Positions 53,239 to 62,573 of a stretch of DNA of 64,000 nt are shown here, piece after piece (within the stretch, counting starts at the first letter, position 1; every line of letters begins with the position of its first letter). Origin of the DNA: Pseudocolwellia agarivorans (GTDB taxonomy: Bacteria > Pseudomonadota > Gammaproteobacteria > Enterobacterales > Alteromonadaceae); the NCBI RefSeq assembly GCF_002000085.1, contig NZ_MUZU01000013.1:1-64000 (forward strand), read 5' to 3'. The notes under the pieces are model-generated. The model saw only the letters and a program-made list of their open reading frames with translations. It did no database searches and was not told where the DNA came from. The translations under genes were made by a program, and so were the position numbers.

Positions 53239-54462
53239 ATGGCAGCATTTGATTACCAAGCCGTAGATAGTCGAGGCAAGGCTAAAAAAGGTGTTATAGA
53301 AGGTGATACCGCTAGGCACGTAAGAAGTTTATTACGTGAGCAAGGCCTAATGCCTACAGAAGTAACACCTAGCCTGCAAAGAAATAAAAAATCGTCAAAC
53401 AAAGGACGATTTGGCACAAGTAAAAAAATATCAGCAGCAGAGCTCGCTTTAATTACAAGGCAACTAGCAACATTAGTTGAATCAGGCCTTCCACTAGAAG
53501 AATCTTTAATTGCCGTTGCTGAACAGTGCGATAAAAACAGCTTAAAAAGTATGATTATGGCAGTAAGAACCAAGGTAACCGAAGGTTACGGTTTAGCCGA
53601 AAGTATGTCGGAATACCCCCATATTTTTAATCATTTATATCGAGCTATGGTAGCTGCTGGTGAAAAATCAGGCCACTTAGATAAGGTGCTCAATCGTTTA
53701 GCTGACTACACAGAACAACGCCAACAATTGCGTTCACAAATGATCCAAGCTTTAGTTTATCCCGTTATTATGACGGTAGTGGCTGTGGGGGTTATTGCTA
53801 TTTTATTAACCGCCGTAGTACCTAAAATTGTTGGGCAGTTTGAACATATGGGTGCAAACTTGCCCGGAACAACACAATTCTTAATTGCCAGCAGTGACTT
53901 TTTACAAAGTTATGGTTTATTTATTGTCATATTAATTATGGCTATTATTGTTGGTTTTTCACGGCTTATGCAAAAACCTAAGTTTCGTTTTAGTGCGCAT
54001 GAACGTTTAATTAAAATTCCAGGAATTGGTAAAGTTTCTAAAGGTGTAAATACCGCTCGTTTCGCACGTACATTAAGTATTTTAACTGCGAGTGCTGTGC
54101 CGCTATTAGAAAGTATGACCATTTCAGGCGAAGTACTCGACAACTTATATATTAAGCAAAAAGTTAAAGAAGCCGCAGACAAAGTAAGGGAAGGTACAAG
54201 TCTTCGTGTTTCATTAGAACAAACGAAATTATTTCCTCCTATGATGATTCATATGATCGCCAGTGGTGAAAAAAGTGGTCAGCTTGAACATATGTTAGGT
54301 AGAGCTGCAGACAATCAAGATAGAGAATTCGAAGCACTCGTAAGTATATCACTCAAGGCATTCGAACCTGCATTAATGGTAACTATGGCAGGAGTGGTAT
54401 TATTCATTGTTATGGCTATATTACAGCCAATATTGCAATTAAACACTTTAATTGCGAGTTAA
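53239..54462 (+). CDS. gspF: Type II secretion inner-membrane platform protein GspF
   Basis: 407 residues with the start MAAFDYQAVDSRGKAKKGVIEGDT and two repeated cytoplasmic domains (VESGLPLEESLIAVAEQ and TASAVPLLESMTISGEV), each followed by membrane segments near residues 170-190, 220-240 and 375-400. It is the membrane hub between the ATPase and the pseudopilus. It follows gspE by 14 bp. Confidence 0.96.
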   Translation: MAAFDYQAVDSRGKAKKGVIEGDTARHVRSLLREQGLMPTEVTPSLQRNKKSSNKGRFGTSKKISAAELALITRQLATLVESGLPLEESLIAVAEQCDKNSLKSMIMAVRTKVTEGYGLAESMSEYPHIFNHLYRAMVAAGEKSGHLDKVLNRLADYTEQRQQLRSQMIQALVYPVIMTVVAVGVIAILLTAVVPKIVGQFEHMGANLPGTTQFLIASSDFLQSYGLFIVILIMAIIVGFSRLMQKPKFRFSAHERLIKIPGIGKVSKGVNTARFARTLSILTASAVPLLESMTISGEVLDNLYIKQKVKEAADKVREGTSLRVSLEQTKLFPPMMIHMIASGEKSGQLEHMLGRAADNQDREFEALVSISLKAFEPALMVTMAGVVLFIVMAILQPILQLNTLIAS

Positions 54463-54519
54463 TTGAACCAAGTAACCGTTATTTAATCGAATTATTACAG
54501 ACTTAAATCAGGAAAAAAA

Positions 54520-54981
54520 ATGAAAATGTTTCAAAACTCATTAAAAGTTAAAGCCAGTAAACAAGAGCAAGGTTTCACACTGCTAGAAGTTATGGTTGTT
54601 ATCGTAATATTAGGTGTATTGGCTAGTATGGTTGTACCTAATTTAATGGGCAGTCAAGACCGAGCAAATATGCAAAAAGCAGTATCAGATATCAACGCAT
54701 TAGAAACCTCGTTAAGTATGTATAAAATGGATAACTATGACTATCCTTCCACAGAGCAAGGGCTAGATGCTTTAACAAGCGAAACAGATATTGAGCCATT
54801 ACCTCGTCGTTTTCCCGAAGAAGGTTATGTTAAGCGTCTTCCTAAAGATCCGTGGGGCAATGACTATCAATTATTATACCCAGGTGAAAATGCAAAGTAT
54901 GACGTTTTCTCAATGGGACCAGACGGAGAAGCGGGTACAGAAGATGACATTGGTAACTGGAACTTAGCCGATTACCAATAA
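54520..54981 (+). CDS. gspG: Type II secretion major pseudopilin GspG
   Basis: A 153-residue prepilin. After a short leader it has QGFTLLEVMVVIVILGVLASMV with the cut site after Gly and the conserved Glu5. The C-terminal YDVFSMGPDGEAGTEDDIGNW has the calcium-binding GxxD pattern of GspG. Good AGGAAAAAAA ribosome region. The prepilin peptidase GspO is not in this operon or window. Confidence 0.97.
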   Translation: MKMFQNSLKVKASKQEQGFTLLEVMVVIVILGVLASMVVPNLMGSQDRANMQKAVSDINALETSLSMYKMDNYDYPSTEQGLDALTSETDIEPLPRRFPEEGYVKRLPKDPWGNDYQLLYPGENAKYDVFSMGPDGEAGTEDDIGNWNLADYQ

Positions 54982-55003
54982 ATTGGTAAAAATACCTTTG
55001 GCC

Positions 55004-55621
55004 ATGAACTACAAAAAACAATTACCAGCTAAACCTTCATTAAAAGGCTTTACCCTAATTGAAGTGATGGTGGTTATTGTTTTAATAGGTTTAATGGCCT
55101 CTGTTGTACAATTTAACTTTAATGGTAATGAACCCGAAAAACTATTAGAAAAAGAAAGTCAGCGCTTTGCTGCAATATTTAATATGGCAGCAGAATATTC
55201 AATGTTAAATAATGTTGAGCTTGGTCTTGTTGTGGATAGTGAAAAAAACACCTATCAATTTCTAGGCTTTGATGGAGAAAAATGGGTGCCGGCATCAGGC
55301 AATAAGTTGCTAGAACCGTACGCATTACCTGAAGAAATGGAAGCTATTTTAGCGCTAGACGATCTGCCTCTAGATGAACCTCCTCTCATTAATTCTTTGC
55401 GTGAAAATGAAGAAAGCGATTTAACATTCTCAGGTTCTGAACTTGACGAAGAAAAGAAATTACTCCCCCAAGTGTATATATTATCAGGAGGCGATTTAAC
55501 ACCTTTTACGCTTCGCTTTAAATTTATTGATACATACGACGCTTACATCGCAACAAGCTATTTGGTTAGTGGATTATATACAACGCCTTTAACCATTGAA
55601 GGGCCTATTTCTGATGAGTAA
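55004..55621 (+). CDS. gspH: Type II secretion minor pseudopilin GspH
   Basis: 205 residues from the ATG at 55004; an in-frame TTG at 54983 is less likely. The prepilin motif is KGFTLIEVMVVIVLIGLMAS, with Gly-Phe cut site and Glu5. The globular part contains the family's YQFLGFDGEKWVPASG. Encoded directly after gspG. The end overlaps gspI by 8 bases. Confidence 0.93.
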   Translation: MNYKKQLPAKPSLKGFTLIEVMVVIVLIGLMASVVQFNFNGNEPEKLLEKESQRFAAIFNMAAEYSMLNNVELGLVVDSEKNTYQFLGFDGEKWVPASGNKLLEPYALPEEMEAILALDDLPLDEPPLINSLRENEESDLTFSGSELDEEKKLLPQVYILSGGDLTPFTLRFKFIDTYDAYIATSYLVSGLYTTPLTIEGPISDE

Positions 55622-56018
55622 CGCTCAAAGCTTTCAGCAAAATATAAAGCGTAAATGTTCAGGGTTCACTCTCATTGAAGTTATGCTAGCTATGGCTATT
55701 TTTGCCACAGCAGGTGTTGCGCTAATTTCGAGTACTGATACTCATTTTAGAAGTCTAAGCCATTTAGAAACTAAAATGATGGCAAATTGGGTGGCTTCTA
55801 ATCAACTCGTTGAAGCAAGTTTAAACAAAAGCTGGCCACCAAGAAACAACAAAAAAGGCAAAGTCGAGCTTGCAGGGCGAGAATGGTTTTGGATACAAAA
55901 GGTGGCTAAAACTGCCGATCAAAATATGAGTGCTATATCCATTGAAGTGAGACTAGATCAAGCTCAAAGATCATCACTAACCAGCTTAACAACTTATGTT
56001 GTTAAGGAACAAAAATAG
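55614..56018 (+). CDS. gspI: Type II secretion minor pseudopilin GspI
   Basis: 134 residues from the ATG that overlaps the end of gspH (an upstream in-frame TTG at 55596 is unneeded). Prepilin motif SGFTLIEVMLAMAIFATAGVAL. WVASNQLVEASL and the later WFWIQKV match GspI. It forms the pseudopilus tip with GspJ and GspK. One base overlaps gspJ. Confidence 0.93.
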   Translation: MSNAQSFQQNIKRKCSGFTLIEVMLAMAIFATAGVALISSTDTHFRSLSHLETKMMANWVASNQLVEASLNKSWPPRNNKKGKVELAGREWFWIQKVAKTADQNMSAISIEVRLDQAQRSSLTSLTTYVVKEQK

Positions 56019-56644
56019 TGAATAATTTAACTAAACAACAGGGCTTTACTTTACTTGAAGTACTCATCGCAATTTCTATTTTTGCGATTATTAGTTTAGC
56101 CAGTTTTAGCTTGTTTGATACCGTGATCACCAGTGAAGAAAAGTCTACCAAAAGATTAAATAGCATGAATGATATTCAACGTGCTTTTATGCTTATTGAA
56201 CGTGATTTTTTACAAATAGCTCGGCGCAGTGTACGTATGGATGGGGACGAACCTTTGAAAGATTTTATTCATACCGACAGCAATGCCTTTGAATCTACAT
56301 CACAAGCCATTGGTTTTGTTCGAAATGGTTGGTCAAATCCGGGATTATTATTACCGCGCGGTGATATGCAATCAGTAGCTTATCAAATTAATGAAGAAAC
56401 ATTAGAACGTGTTCATTTTAACTTTGTTGACGCAACCTTAGGCGAAGAGCCTAAAGTAAGAAAGTTATTAACGGGTATTAATGATATTAGCTTTGAATTT
56501 TATGACGGTAAACAATGGAACCAAACGTATGAAGGCAGTGACTTACCTTTGGCAATTGCCGTAGAGCTTGATACTAAAGAGTTTGGATTGGTCAAACGTA
56601 AATTCTTAGTTGCTGGCCTTGTACCTAAAGAAAAAGTTAATTGA
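56018..56644 (+). CDS. gspJ: Type II secretion minor pseudopilin GspJ
   Basis: A 208-residue prepilin starting with a GTG coupled to the gspI stop. QGFTLLEVLIAISIFAIISL carries the cut site and Glu5. NDIQRAFMLIERDFLQIARR and a later FEFYDGKQWNQTY are usual for GspJ. Tip complex with GspI and GspK. Confidence 0.94.
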   Translation: MNNLTKQQGFTLLEVLIAISIFAIISLASFSLFDTVITSEEKSTKRLNSMNDIQRAFMLIERDFLQIARRSVRMDGDEPLKDFIHTDSNAFESTSQAIGFVRNGWSNPGLLLPRGDMQSVAYQINEETLERVHFNFVDATLGEEPKVRKLLTGINDISFEFYDGKQWNQTYEGSDLPLAIAVELDTKEFGLVKRKFLVAGLVPKEKVN

Positions 56645-56651
56645 GGATGAC

Positions 56652-57662
56652 ATGAAAAAAATATCGTGTCATCAAGGTGTGGCGCTTATTACGGTTATGC
56701 TAGTAGTAGCTCTTGCTGCAATACTTGCTACACAAATGACAGCAAAACTACAGCTTCAGTTACAACGTAGCGCAAACATAGAAGCGAATCAGCAAGCTTA
56801 TTGGTTAGCCATGGGCGCCGAAGCTTTTGCAAAGCGTGTACTTATAATGTCGTTTGATGGCGACGAAAACGTGACTCACTTAGGCCAATTATGGGCTCAA
56901 GGTGAAAACACCTACCCAGTAGATTATGGTGAAATAACCGGTGAGATCATTGATCTGCAATCGTGCTTTAATTTAAATGCTTTACGCCATTCAGGTAATA
57001 AAGGGATATCGCCTTCACCTACAAATAATGGTAATGCTAATAATTTACCTGCTGAAGCACTTGAAAGATTAATACTTAATATTGGTATTGAGAATGTAAG
57101 TAGTTTTGAAGCCAAAGATATGGTGTCTGCCTTAACTGATTGGGTAGACGATAATGGCATAGTCACAAATAGCGGTGGTGCTGAAGACAGCGAATATTCA
57201 TCAAAAGAGTATCCTTATTTGCCTGCAAATAATTTTTTAGGTAGTTTTAACGAGTTACGTGTTGTTGAGCATTTTACTTTAGAGGCCATTGAAGCACTAA
57301 AGCCTTATGTATGCGTAATACCAAATTCTGATCTTCATAAAATTAATGTAAATACTATAAGCGCAGATCATATTGAAATATTAATGGCCCTATTTGATAT
57401 CAGTGAGAGTGAAGCTGAAGAAATTATTTCAAGTAGGGGGGAAGAAGGTTATCAAAAAATTGAAGATGTTTTTGTATCGCCTCAATTAACAAAACGTAAA
57501 TTAACTCAGGAACAAAAAGATCAGCTGGTTGTTGATAGCGAATACTTTAAATTAAAAACCAAAACAACCTTTAACGATAGTTATTTCTTTTTAAACAGTA
57601 TTATGAAAGTTGAAAAAAATAATCAAATTAATATTATTAGCCGCACCATAGGACGTGACTAA
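56652..57662 (+). CDS. gspK: Type II secretion minor pseudopilin GspK
   Basis: 336 residues, the large tip pseudopilin. QGVALITVMLVVALAAILATQM is the prepilin-type segment. The fifth mature residue is not Glu, as normal for GspK, which caps the pseudopilus. FNLNALRH and SALTDWVDDNG are GspK marks. The ATG at 56652 has GAGGA; an in-frame TTG at 56610 is rejected. Confidence 0.94.
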   Translation: MKKISCHQGVALITVMLVVALAAILATQMTAKLQLQLQRSANIEANQQAYWLAMGAEAFAKRVLIMSFDGDENVTHLGQLWAQGENTYPVDYGEITGEIIDLQSCFNLNALRHSGNKGISPSPTNNGNANNLPAEALERLILNIGIENVSSFEAKDMVSALTDWVDDNGIVTNSGGAEDSEYSSKEYPYLPANNFLGSFNELRVVEHFTLEAIEALKPYVCVIPNSDLHKINVNTISADHIEILMALFDISESEAEEIISSRGEEGYQKIEDVFVSPQLTKRKLTQEQKDQLVVDSEYFKLKTKTTFNDSYFFLNSIMKVEKNNQINIISRTIGRD

Positions 57663-58942
57663 TGTCAGAAACTCTTTTTATTCGACTGGGCAGCCAAGAG
57701 CATGAGCCCATTCAATGGTTGATATGGTCGGATCAACAACACGAAGTGATTGCCAGCGGTGATTTAAATCACGCTAGCGACCTTACACATTTAACTGAAA
57801 AAGCAGAACAACGTAAAGTTATTGGTTTTGTTCCTGCGAGCGCAATTGCTTTAAAGCGCTTAAAGGTGCCAGGTAAATCAACACGAGCTATTCAAGCCGC
57901 TACTCCTTACATGCTTGAAGATGATCTTGCGCAAGATGTTGAATCGCTATTTTTTGCTTATGGTAATGTCAGCAAAGATAAAGATGATAATAATTGTTTT
58001 ACAGCCGCAGTCGACCGCGAACAACTTATACGTTGGACAACATGGTTAAGCCAAGCCAATATTAAATGTAAAACCTTAATTCCTGACGTACTCGCTATGC
58101 CATTTATTGAAGGCAAGTGGAGTGCTATTACGCTAAACAACCAAATATTGCTTAGACAAGGAATATGGCAAGGTTTAGTGGTTGAAGCCAACGTGTGGGC
58201 ACTTATAAGCCAGCAATGGATTAATACCAATACAACAGAGTTAGAGGCAAGCGAATTAGAGGAAGTTATTGATGCGAACGAAGAGCAAACAAACTTATCG
58301 ATTAACGCTTATGCGACTTTACCTGAAACCTTAAATATTACTGTTAACGCTATGCCAGAAGAGCTTCCACTAGCTTTGCTTGCTCAGCATGTAGATACAA
58401 AATTAATTAATTTACTACAAGGCGAATTTCAAGTTAAAGACAAACGTTCGGCTAACTACAGTACTTGGCTGTGGGTAGCAGGAATTGCGGCGATTGCTTT
58501 AGTAACAAACGTTGCTTTAAAAGGTGCTGAGTTAATTAAGCTAAATAATCAAACTACAGCAATAGAAAAAGAAATTATACAGGTATATAAAGAGGCATTT
58601 CCTCAAACCAAAAAAGTGCGTATCTCAACTATTAAATCTCAACTCAGTCGTAAATTATCTGAAGTAGGTGGTTCTGCATCGTCTCAAGGTGATTTCTTAA
58701 CTATGCTCAATAAAGTACAGCCAGCATTTAATGAAGTAACCGTATTAAAGCCTGAATCGATGAAGTTTGATGCAAAAAGAAATGAATTAAGAATTCAAGC
58801 CGTATCAACTAATTATCAATCATTTGAAAAGTTTAAACTTGCCTTAGAAAAACAAAAATTAACTGTTTCTCAAGGTGCGCAGAATAATTTAGATGATCAA
58901 GTAACTGGTTCATTTACTATTTCTGCTAAAGGGAGTCGATAA
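57662..58942 (+). CDS. gspL: Type II secretion protein GspL
   Basis: 426 residues. The N-terminal cytoplasmic domain (about 1-240, starting SETLFIRLGSQEHEPIQWLIW) is actin-like and binds GspE. One membrane helix lies at about residues 262-282 (WLWVAGIAAIALVTNVAL) and is followed by a periplasmic ferredoxin-like domain for GspM. It overlaps the gspK stop by one base. Confidence 0.94.
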   Translation: MSETLFIRLGSQEHEPIQWLIWSDQQHEVIASGDLNHASDLTHLTEKAEQRKVIGFVPASAIALKRLKVPGKSTRAIQAATPYMLEDDLAQDVESLFFAYGNVSKDKDDNNCFTAAVDREQLIRWTTWLSQANIKCKTLIPDVLAMPFIEGKWSAITLNNQILLRQGIWQGLVVEANVWALISQQWINTNTTELEASELEEVIDANEEQTNLSINAYATLPETLNITVNAMPEELPLALLAQHVDTKLINLLQGEFQVKDKRSANYSTWLWVAGIAAIALVTNVALKGAELIKLNNQTTAIEKEIIQVYKEAFPQTKKVRISTIKSQLSRKLSEVGGSASSQGDFLTMLNKVQPAFNEVTVLKPESMKFDAKRNELRIQAVSTNYQSFEKFKLALEKQKLTVSQGAQNNLDDQVTGSFTISAKGSR

Positions 58943-59412
58943 TGAAAGAACGTTGGTTACAACTTAATGTTCGCGAGCAACGATTAGTTATCGCGATGGC
59001 AAGTGTTGTTATCTTTTTTATTCTATACAGCGCTATTTGGGCCCCTTTAAATAAAAATATTGATTTAGCCACCAAAAAAGTAGAACGACAACAAAAATTA
59101 TTGCTTTTAGTGCAAGAAGGTACAGCTAAATATAAGAGTGCAGTCGGCGCAGGAAAATCAAATAGTCGAAATGCTAGTTTATCGAGTGTCGTCAATCAAA
59201 CAGCAGGGCGTAATCAAATTACAATTGCTCGCATGCAACCACAAGGTGACGATTTACAAGTATGGATTGATGAAGTTCCTTTTAACAGCTTACTTACATG
59301 GTTAGAAAAACTTTCAATTAAGGAAGGTGTAACCGTTAAGTCTATTGATATTACTCATGCCAATAAGGCCGGTGTTGTTAAAGTGAGACGATTGCAATTA
59401 GGAAGAAGTTAA
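58942..59412 (+). CDS. gspM: Type II secretion protein GspM
   Basis: 156 residues with one N-terminal membrane helix (LVIAMASVVIFFILYSAIWAPL) and a small periplasmic domain. It stabilises GspL in the inner-membrane platform. It overlaps gspL and gspN by one base on each side, showing tight coupling. Confidence 0.93.
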   Translation: MKERWLQLNVREQRLVIAMASVVIFFILYSAIWAPLNKNIDLATKKVERQQKLLLLVQEGTAKYKSAVGAGKSNSRNASLSSVVNQTAGRNQITIARMQPQGDDLQVWIDEVPFNSLLTWLEKLSIKEGVTVKSIDITHANKAGVVKVRRLQLGRS

Positions 59413-60155
59413 TGAAAAAATGGTTTATAGGTATCGTAGCATTTATTTTTGCTTACCTATTTTTTATGGTGTCGCAAACGCCTGCGCAGTGGATTGTTAA
59501 TCAAGTATCATTGCCTAAAAATATTGTATTACAAGGGGTTAAGGGCTCTATTTGGCAAGGAAGTATCAATCGTATTATTGTAGATGGCTATAGTATTAAT
59601 AACGTAAATATTGAAGTTAGCTTACTTTCACTATTAATGTTTAATCCAAGTGTTGATACAACTTTTGGTGGCGCTTTAGTTGATGGTCCTGAAGGTAAAG
59701 CAAGGCTAAGTCATCTATTAGGTGATATTGAAGTTAGTGATGGACATGTATTAGTTGCCGCGAATGATATTGCTCAGCAGTTAACATTGCCGATTCCATT
59801 AACCGCACAAAAATTTATTGATGTTAACATTGAAACTTTTGTTATGGGCAAGCCACTTTGTCAGCAACTAACTGGCACAGTTACCTGGGATACCGCAGGT
59901 ATAAAAGCATTAGATGAAAAAATTAATTTTGGTACGTTAAGAGGTAAGCTTGAATGTGAAAAAGGTATCGCTAAATTTACCTTTGATCCTAAAAATAACT
60001 TAGGCTTAACTTTTAGCGCCTATATTCATTCACCTGAACGTATTTCGGGTAGTGGTTATGTAGAGCCAGGTAGTAAGTTTCCTACGGTACTTAATGAGGC
60101 TTTACCTTTCCTTGGTGCACCAGATAATAGAGGTCGCTATAAGCTTAACTTTTAG
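59412..60155 (+). CDS. gspN: Type II secretion protein GspN
   Basis: 247 residues with one N-terminal membrane helix (WFIGIVAFIFAYLFFMV) and a beta-rich periplasmic domain. GspN is present in only some type II systems and its role is unclear. Last gene of the operon. Its end overlaps the end of the convergent yrfG by 4 bases. Confidence 0.92.
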   Translation: MKKWFIGIVAFIFAYLFFMVSQTPAQWIVNQVSLPKNIVLQGVKGSIWQGSINRIIVDGYSINNVNIEVSLLSLLMFNPSVDTTFGGALVDGPEGKARLSHLLGDIEVSDGHVLVAANDIAQQLTLPIPLTAQKFIDVNIETFVMGKPLCQQLTGTVTWDTAGIKALDEKINFGTLRGKLECEKGIAKFTFDPKNNLGLTFSAYIHSPERISGSGYVEPGSKFPTVLNEALPFLGAPDNRGRYKLNF

Positions 60156-60841
60156 TTGTTAGGTTTATTCAAAAACGGATGTGCTTTTATATCATGTAAA
60201 AGTACATCGTAGTTTGTTATTGCAGGAAACTCAGTGATCACATTTTCAGGTTGTTTGCTATCAGGATTAGCGACCGCCAATAAATGCTCAATACCATATT
60301 GTTGGGCTGATTTTAATATAGGTAAACTATCGTCAACAAACAAAGTGTTACTTAATTCAAAGCCCTCTTTAGCTTGTAACCTTTGCCATAATAATTGAGA
60401 CTCTTTGGTTACACCAAACTCGTGAGTTGAATATAAGGTATTAAAGTACTTATCTAATTGAGTACGTTCAATTTTTAACGCTAAGCTATCGGGGTGGGCA
60501 TTAGTTACAAGTACTACGTTTCTGCCGGTTTCTTTTAAAGCGACCAAAAAGTGATGAGCGTCCCCACGTAATTTTATAAGGTGTTGAACTTCTTTTTTTA
60601 AGTCAGTAATAGCTAATTGTGTTTGTTCAGCCCAGTAGTCTAAGCAATACCAATCGATTGTTCCTGCAACTTTTTTATAATGACGGGTTAATTTATGCTT
60701 AGCTTCGTCTATACTTATTTGAGCCGATTCGCTATATCTAAGCGGTAAATGGTGAAGCCAAAAATGATTGTCAAAATGTAGATCGAGTATAGTGCCGTCC
60801 ATATCCAGTAAAACAGTTGAAATATTTGACCAATCAAGCAT
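60152..60841 (-). CDS. yrfG: HAD-family GMP/IMP nucleotidase YrfG
   Basis: A 229-residue HAD hydrolase. The nucleophile motif is LLDMDGTILDLHFDN, motif II is VLVTNAH, and the acid motif is LFVDDSLPIL. It matches E. coli YrfG, which dephosphorylates purine nucleotides. The set yrfG-nudE-cysQ next to gsp genes recurs in marine gammaproteobacteria. Divergent from nudE. Confidence 0.9.
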   Translation of the reverse strand: MLDWSNISTVLLDMDGTILDLHFDNHFWLHHLPLRYSESAQISIDEAKHKLTRHYKKVAGTIDWYCLDYWAEQTQLAITDLKKEVQHLIKLRGDAHHFLVALKETGRNVVLVTNAHPDSLALKIERTQLDKYFNTLYSTHEFGVTKESQLLWQRLQAKEGFELSNTLFVDDSLPILKSAQQYGIEHLLAVANPDSKQPENVITEFPAITNYDVLLHDIKAHPFLNKPNN

Positions 60842-60938
60842 AGATTTTTTCCTAATAACCCGTTTATTATAGGATTATATATAAAGTTATCATGCTATTC
60901 TAAATGAATTAGCGCTATCGAGTAAGGTACTTATTACA

Positions 60939-61493
60939 ATGGGAAAAAAGCTCCCCACTATTGATGACCGAAAACTGGTCGCGAAAAGTCGATTATTTTC
61001 AATTGAGCAATTAGATCTTACCTTTAGTAATGGTGTAAAAAGACAGTACGAACGCATGCAGGGGGCTGGTAGAGGTGCTGTTATGATAGTTGCTATGCAA
61101 GATGAAGATACCGTATTGTTGGTACGCGAATATTGTGCTGGTACACATACTTACGAACTTGGTTTTCCTAAGGGGTTGATTGATCCAGGTGAAAGCCCTG
61201 AAATAGCAGCCAACAGAGAACTAAAAGAAGAAATTGGTTTTGGTAGTGACCATCTTACCGAAATAAAAAAAGTTGCAATGGCACCCGGTTTTTTTGCAGC
61301 AAGCATGAACATTTTTATCGCCACTAACCTTTATAAAGAGCGCTTAGAAGGTGATGAACCAGAAGAACTTGACGTAGTACCTTGGAAACTCAGTGAATAT
61401 AAGTCGTTACTTGCTCAGCCAGATTTTAACGAGGCACGAAGCATTGCAGCCCTTATGTTAGTAAAAGATTATTTAAGTGGATCTCATGAATAA
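60939..61493 (+). CDS. nudE: ADP compounds hydrolase NudE (Nudix)
   Basis: A 184-residue Nudix hydrolase active on ADP-ribose, Ap3A and similar compounds. The Nudix box is GLIDPGESPEIAANRELKEE followed by IG, with all metal-binding Glu residues. It starts MGKKLPTIDDRKLVAKSRLF as in NudE. Its end overlaps cysQ by 8 bases. Confidence 0.94.
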   Translation: MGKKLPTIDDRKLVAKSRLFSIEQLDLTFSNGVKRQYERMQGAGRGAVMIVAMQDEDTVLLVREYCAGTHTYELGFPKGLIDPGESPEIAANRELKEEIGFGSDHLTEIKKVAMAPGFFAASMNIFIATNLYKERLEGDEPEELDVVPWKLSEYKSLLAQPDFNEARSIAALMLVKDYLSGSHE

Positions 61494-62307
61494 CGAAGAA
61501 CTTCTTTCTATTGCAATAGAAAGCGCTAAAAAAGCAGGTGTAGAAGTAACTAAACATTACCAAAACGGAGATTACACCTCTGAGATTAAGGAAGATAATA
61601 GCCCTGTAACTAGTGCTGATATAGCCGCTAACGATGTGTTAATGGCTGAGTTAAAAAAGCGTACGCCTAATATTCCTATTATTTCTGAAGAAATAGGCGC
61701 GTTAACTCTTGAGCAACGTAGTCAGTGGACACAATATTGGCTGTTAGATCCTATTGATGGCACAGGAGAATTTATTTTAGCCAGTGGCGACTTTGCCGTA
61801 AATGTTGCTTTAGTTGAAAATGGTTGGCCAAGTATTGGTGTTATACATGCGCCGGATCATAATATGACCTACTACGCACAAAGTGGTTTAGGCGCGTTTA
61901 AAGAAACATCGGAAGGAACCACTAAAATTCAGGTGGCTGAATACGATGATAACCGTCCGATAAAGGTTGCCGTTAGCCGAAGACAAAAGTTAAATTTAAT
62001 GGGGCAATACCTTAATAATGAATTTGACTACGAATATGTGCCATTAGGGAGTTGTTCGTTAAAAAATGCATTAATAGCGGAGGGTTTAGCTGATTGCTAT
62101 TTACGTATTGGTCCTACAGGTGAATGGGATACAGGCGCAAGCCATTGTATTTTAGAGCAAGCGGGTGGGTCAATTATCGACAGTGAATTTATTCCTTTAA
62201 GTTACAATAAGCGAGATAGCTTACTTAATCCTGACTTTATGTCATTAGGCTCTGCTGATATCCCTTGGGATAAAATAGTAAAACCTCACTCAGCTCGTCG
62301 CGATTAA
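61486..62307 (+). CDS. cysQ: 3'(2'),5'-bisphosphate nucleotidase CysQ
   Basis: 273-residue magnesium-dependent phosphatase that removes 3'-phosphate from PAP/PAPS, a by-product of sulphate assimilation. Metal motifs are SEEIG and LDPIDGTGEFI, plus the C-terminal EWDTGASHCILEQAGG. The ATG at 61486 has GTGGA before it; an in-frame GTG at 61477 is possible. Second gene of nudE-cysQ. Confidence 0.94.
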   Translation: MNNEELLSIAIESAKKAGVEVTKHYQNGDYTSEIKEDNSPVTSADIAANDVLMAELKKRTPNIPIISEEIGALTLEQRSQWTQYWLLDPIDGTGEFILASGDFAVNVALVENGWPSIGVIHAPDHNMTYYAQSGLGAFKETSEGTTKIQVAEYDDNRPIKVAVSRRQKLNLMGQYLNNEFDYEYVPLGSCSLKNALIAEGLADCYLRIGPTGEWDTGASHCILEQAGGSIIDSEFIPLSYNKRDSLLNPDFMSLGSADIPWDKIVKPHSARRD

Positions 62308-62324
62308 TCGAATTAGCTTTTCTA

Positions 62325-62358
62325 CAAAAAGAAGAGCTATTCTAACTCTTCTTTTTCT
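62325..62358. terminator. Bidirectional terminator between cysQ and yheU
   Basis: AAAAAGAAGAG (62326-62336) pairs with CTCTTCTTTTT (62346-62356) around a nine-base loop that contains the end of the yheU stop codon. Confidence 0.85.
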
Positions 62359-62573
62359 TCTTCAAATTGATCTGCTGGTATTATATTCACGGTTTCATGC
62401 AGTTCAGAATACACTAAAACTGCAGTACCTAACGTTAACTGTTTGCGTACTTGTTCTACTTTTTCTTCTATAGAAACATCTTCAGCGCCGTACTCTGTAC
62501 CTTCTCGTAAAACAAACTCTTTAATAATGCTAAATAATGTTTCTGAATTTAAGTCGTTAAAGGGAATAATCAT
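62337..62573 (-). CDS. yheU: YheU-family (UPF0270) protein
   Basis: 78-residue conserved protein matching E. coli YheU: MIIPFNDLNSETLFSIIKEF, LREGTEYG and LVYSELHETVNIIP. The function is not known. It overlaps the yheT stop by 4 bases, so the pair is co-translated. The C-terminus is very acidic (EEEKEELE). Confidence 0.93.
   Translation of the reverse strand: MIIPFNDLNSETLFSIIKEFVLREGTEYGAEDVSIEEKVEQVRKQLTLGTAVLVYSELHETVNIIPADQFEEEKEELE

Noticed and set aside
48574-60155. Possible missing or broken component in the type II secretion operon
   Set aside because: gspC to gspN are all intact and in the usual order. GspO (prepilin peptidase) is commonly encoded elsewhere.
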